The translations under genes and the position numbers were made by a program. 62,169 bases of DNA from Pedobacter sp. SYP-B3415. GTDB taxonomy: Bacteria; Bacteroidota; Bacteroidia; Sphingobacteriales; Sphingobacteriaceae. The notes under the pieces are model-generated. The model was given only the letters and a program-made list of their open reading frames with translations. It was not told where the DNA came from and did not search any database. Location of the stretch: contig NZ_RXNQ01000010.1 in the NCBI RefSeq assembly GCF_004138205.1, positions 1-62,169 of the forward strand, given 5' to 3'. Below, one piece after another: positions 59,884 to 62,169 of this stretch (within the stretch, counting starts at the first letter, position 1; each line of letters starts with the position of its first letter).

Positions 59884-60492
59884 TTACCTGATGATGCGGA
59901 TTCCGTTAAGGTGCCCTTTGACAGAGCGGATGCGGCCTGCCAGGTCGGGACGTGTAAACCGATCGTAATAGCTAAAGGTCAAATTGCCTACCGCACGAAG
60001 TTTTCCACGGCTCTCTTCGCCCGAGAACTGATCAAAGTAAGAAAGTGCCAGGTGGCCTGCAGATTTCATTTTGCCGGCAAGTGCAGGTGTGTCAAATACG
60101 TCGTAATAATCAAACCGAACGGTACCGATAGATTTGACCCTGCCCTGTTTTTGTTGCGGGTCAAACCGGCCGTAGTAGGTAATCAGAAAACCGCCTGCTG
60201 ACTTAAGTTTTCCTGCAAACTCGCCGTCAAAACGATCATAATACTCAAAAAAGATATCCGGACCGGCTGTTGTTAGCGGGGAACCATCAGTTGTATAGTC
60301 ATCCTCTATATTTACATCAAGCTGTTTCCCGCTTGCATCAAGTTCGAAAAGCACCCGGTTGCCGGCAACCAGCAGTCCCTGCCACTGCGGGTTTTGTGCA
60401 TTTAAGTTGAGGCGGACCGCACTAATTCGCTGAGCAGCAGCGACAAAGGCCACTAGGATCATCGTTAAGGTCAGAGCAAACTTGAGTTTCAT
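59884..60492 (-). CDS. Secreted tandem-repeat protein (YYDxFD repeats)
   Basis: A 202-residue exported protein (signal peptide to about 20, AAAQ). After a short N-part it has about five 26-30-residue repeats built around F-x-Y-Y-D-x-F-D-x-x-x-x-G-K-x-K-S-x-G: FFEYYDRFDGEFAGKLKSAG, ITYYGRFDPQQKQGRVKSIG, FDYYDVFDTPALAGKMKSAG, LSYFDQFSGEESRGKLRAVG and FSYYDRFTRPDLAGRIRSVK. The regular aromatic/charged period suggests a beta-solenoid or beta-hairpin ladder. I know no function. It is separated from the following gene by a terminator. Confidence 0.8.
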   Translation of the reverse strand: MKLKFALTLTMILVAFVAAAQRISAVRLNLNAQNPQWQGLLVAGNRVLFELDASGKQLDVNIEDDYTTDGSPLTTAGPDIFFEYYDRFDGEFAGKLKSAGGFLITYYGRFDPQQKQGRVKSIGTVRFDYYDVFDTPALAGKMKSAGHLALSYFDQFSGEESRGKLRAVGNLTFSYYDRFTRPDLAGRIRSVKGHLNGIRIIR

Positions 60493-60531
60493 TAGAAGTT
60501 GTTTCTACAAATATAATGTGACGCTGTAAGC

Positions 60532-60555
60532 AAAAAAGCCGGGATCTCTCCCGGC
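60532..60555 (-). terminator. Terminator after the DUF2807 gene
   Basis: Arms GCCGGG and CCCGGC (60538-60543 and 60550-60555) with a six-base loop are followed by TTTTTT on the minus strand. It ends the transcript of the gene at 60585-61178 before the tandem-repeat gene. Confidence 0.88.
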
Positions 60556-60584
60556 CGTTTCTAAAGCGTTATTTTATGATTGAT

Positions 60585-61178
60585 CTATCGTGAGGCAATC
60601 TGCTCAGCGCCTTGCGGATTAACGCTTGATTGCCGGGAAGTGAAATTATCCATGGTCAGGCTGGATACTTTGCCCATTTGCAGGGAGTGCTCATCTGCAG
60701 AACCGCTCAGGGTAAGGTTTGATTGGTCTTGCAGCAGAGTATAGAGACCTTCAACTTTGGCACCGATCACCGCTTCTGCATTGTCTTTCAAAATGATTTG
60801 CAGGTATTTCAGATCGAGCGCTGAGCCGGTGCTTACCTTTACATCACCCGAAGCTTCGATGCGGTACAGGTCTTTGACCGATACGCGGACCTTCTGTGTT
60901 TCGCGGCCATCTGCGCTGATGCGGAGCACGTCGCCGCGCTGGGTTACCGATGCAGTTGGGTAATCGTTCAGCATCTGTACGCTTTCTGCGCCATCCTGAA
61001 CCAGGATCAATTCTACATTGCCGCTGGCTACAACTTTTTTCACGCCTGATGGTGCCGATACGGTGCGAACTTTGGCGGCTTTTGCTTTTTTAGGATCAGC
61101 AGCGAAGGAGCTTGAAACGGTTCCTGAAAGAACGATAACTGAAAGAGCGATTGCGAAGGTTTTGATTGAGGTTTTCAT
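60585..61178 (-). CDS. Exported GIN-domain-like (DUF2807) protein
   Basis: A 197-residue protein with a signal peptide (to about 27, SSFAAD) and a Lys/Ala-rich linker. The beta-helical body has VKKVVASGNVELILVQDG, LRISADGRETQKVRVSVKD, IEASGDVKVSTGSAL and LTLSGSADEHSLQMGKVSS. This is the GIN-type ladder with fewer canonical SGSG turns than the gene at 50443. It is periplasmic, function unknown. Its promoter region opens into the repeat-rich right end. Confidence 0.85.
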   Translation of the reverse strand: MKTSIKTFAIALSVIVLSGTVSSSFAADPKKAKAAKVRTVSAPSGVKKVVASGNVELILVQDGAESVQMLNDYPTASVTQRGDVLRISADGRETQKVRVSVKDLYRIEASGDVKVSTGSALDLKYLQIILKDNAEAVIGAKVEGLYTLLQDQSNLTLSGSADEHSLQMGKVSSLTMDNFTSRQSSVNPQGAEQIASR

Positions 61179-61204
61179 GATCTTGTATTTTTAAGTGTCT
61201 TATT

Positions 61205-62169
61205 TTATTGTTGTTGTTTTGATATTAAGACGACAAGACCGGCGAAAGGTTGCACGCAAAAACGCTCCTTTATACCAGCAAGCGGGCTTTCTCGACCAAC
61301 GCCGCTTTTGACAAGACGAAAGCGGTTAAAGTGGAAAGTAGAAAGTGAAAAGTTCAAAGCCTGGGCGCAGAGGCCCTCAATGAGACTAAAGAAAAAGACT
61401 GCGTCGAGCCACGAGCCATGAATAATGAGCCAGGACCTGGGCGCAGAACCCTCAATGAGACTAAAGAAAAAGGAGAAAAGACGAAAGACCACGGCGCCGA
61501 ACCCCTCACTTTGCCAAGCTCCACCGAAGTCACTCCACGCCGGCATCCCGAAGTGCGTTTACGTAATTCCTTTCGTCCGGCATCGCAACGGCGAGGGAAC
61601 TCCTGCGAAGAGGCAGGAGCGAAAGTTTGCGCAGAAAGACCAAGGAAAAAAGAAAAATGATGAAAGACCGCTAGCTGAATCACGAGCCATGAATCCATAA
61701 AGTATTAAGTTGCAGGTATTAAGTTGTAAGTCTTGGCGCCTAACCCTCAATACGCCATACTGGTCGAGGGTTTTGCATGTCTCAAGACTCATATCTCACA
61801 TCTCAAATCTCAAGAATCCATTGCCTTCGTGACAGAGCGTTTCCCCCACGGGTCATTCAGAGCGTAGCGAAGAATCTGACTTGTGATCCCGAATCAGATC
61901 CTTCCGCCACTCCGCTCTGTCTGGATGACTTCATGAGGAGGCACGAGCCATGAATCCATAAAGTATTAAGTTGTAGGTATTAAGTTGTAAGTCTTGGCCC
62001 TTAACCCCTCAATACGCTCTAACCTGCTGAGGGGTTTTGCGTTGTCATGTCCTAAAAAAAGTAGACACTTTTATTGTTGTTGTTAGATCTGTTGGAATGT
62101 GGGAAACTCGGAGAGTTTTCCATATTTCAACAGTTTTCTTTTTTTGCTTCTTTTTTTCTTTTGAACTTG
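61205..62169. other. Repeat-rich intergenic DNA at the right end
   Basis: No convincing gene. Direct repeats include CTGGGCGCAGA-CCCTCAATGAGACTAAAG (about 61363 and 61438), CACGAGCCATGAATCCATAAAG plus AGTATTAAGTTG (about 61681 and 61941), and hairpins AACCCTC...GAGGGTT and AACCCCTCA...TGAGGGGTT followed by TTTTGC. About 61543-61640 matches about 302-395. Near 61850, CATTCAGAGCGTAGCGAAGAATCTGA is the kind of abundant intergenic repeat seen in this phylum. Confidence 0.65.
62048..62133. other. Possible insertion-sequence end with a long palindrome
   Basis: TGTCCTAAAAAAAGTAGACA (from 62048) resembles the ends of some insertion sequences. It is followed by a near-perfect 45-base palindrome (62089-62133; CTGTTGGAATGTGG paired with CCATATTTCAACAG). 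The window stops 36 bases later, so no transposase can be seen. Confidence 0.35.

Noticed and set aside
61205..61792. Several 70-115-codon frames on both strands at the right end
   Set aside because: They lie in repeated intergenic DNA and share the same phrases as other copies, with no plausible protein features.
1..62169. tRNA, rRNA or riboswitch genes
   Set aside because: No cloverleaf-like T-arm/acceptor combinations, ribosomal RNA text or known riboswitch cores were recognised by eye on either strand. A covariance-model scan would be needed to exclude degenerate cases.

Overview
This window comes from a member of the Bacteroidota. The evidence is a SusC/SusD pair, an ECF sigma/FecR pair, STN-domain and GIN-domain (DUF2807) envelope proteins, PorT-like barrels, many lipoproteins with Bacteroidota-style signal peptides, TAnnTTTG-like promoter boxes and very weak Shine-Dalgarno signals. 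The gene content fits a glycan-degrading environmental genus of the Sphingobacteriia/Cytophagia type; I cannot name it. No rRNA, tRNA, CRISPR array or prophage was recognised.

Layout. 1-750 is intergenic and carries degenerate repeats that reappear at the right end. 749-8122 holds unrelated housekeeping and stress genes: an SPW membrane protein, a metallo-beta-lactamase-fold protein fused to a frameshifted short-chain dehydrogenase, a PAS/PAS histidine kinase, a SpoIIAA-like protein, an alpha/beta hydrolase and a stand-alone CheB methylesterase. 8303-9367 is a zinc alcohol dehydrogenase. 9386-11005 is a mobile-repeat locus: a REP-associated tyrosine transposase (RAYT) between two arrays of a compound repeat built from four different hairpins. 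A third array of the same repeat, without a transposase, lies at 35391-36239. 11189-17193 is an envelope block: an STN protein with G-x-Q-type repeats, a lipid A-type acyltransferase with a tiny overlapping membrane ORF, FecR, an ECF sigma factor and two outer-membrane proteins.

17331-31909 is a tight, one-strand sialic-acid utilisation locus. In transcription order it encodes a GntR/FadR regulator, SusC, SusD, two sialidases, a NanA-type lyase, a PKD/LamG lipoprotein, a NanM-like kelch mutarotase, an MFS transporter and a sialate O-acetylesterase. Neighbouring genes overlap or are separated by only a few bases. The logic is: release sialic acid outside the cell, import it across both membranes, de-acetylate and mutarotate it, and cleave it to ManNAc and pyruvate. 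No ManNAc epimerase or kinase gene is in the window. A shared motif TTATGTACT precedes susC, the regulator gene and the adjacent GH78 rhamnosidase gene, which suggests one regulon.

The right half is scattered. It has single glycoside hydrolases (GH78, GH88, GH2, GH95, GH51 and the NamZ-type GH171), a carboxymuconolactone-decarboxylase/ECF41 sigma pair, a YeiH transporter with a phytoene-desaturase-like oxidoreductase, an HxlR regulator divergent from an imine-reductase-like gene, two GNAT enzymes, envelope-stress-type genes (GIN lipoprotein, LiaF-like), a run of small acidic or basic proteins next to an MscS channel, and a tandem-repeat secreted protein. A strong two-hairpin RNA candidate with its own terminator lies at 47060-47147. 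The right edge (61.2-62.2 kb) is repeat-rich intergenic DNA and may touch the end of an insertion sequence.
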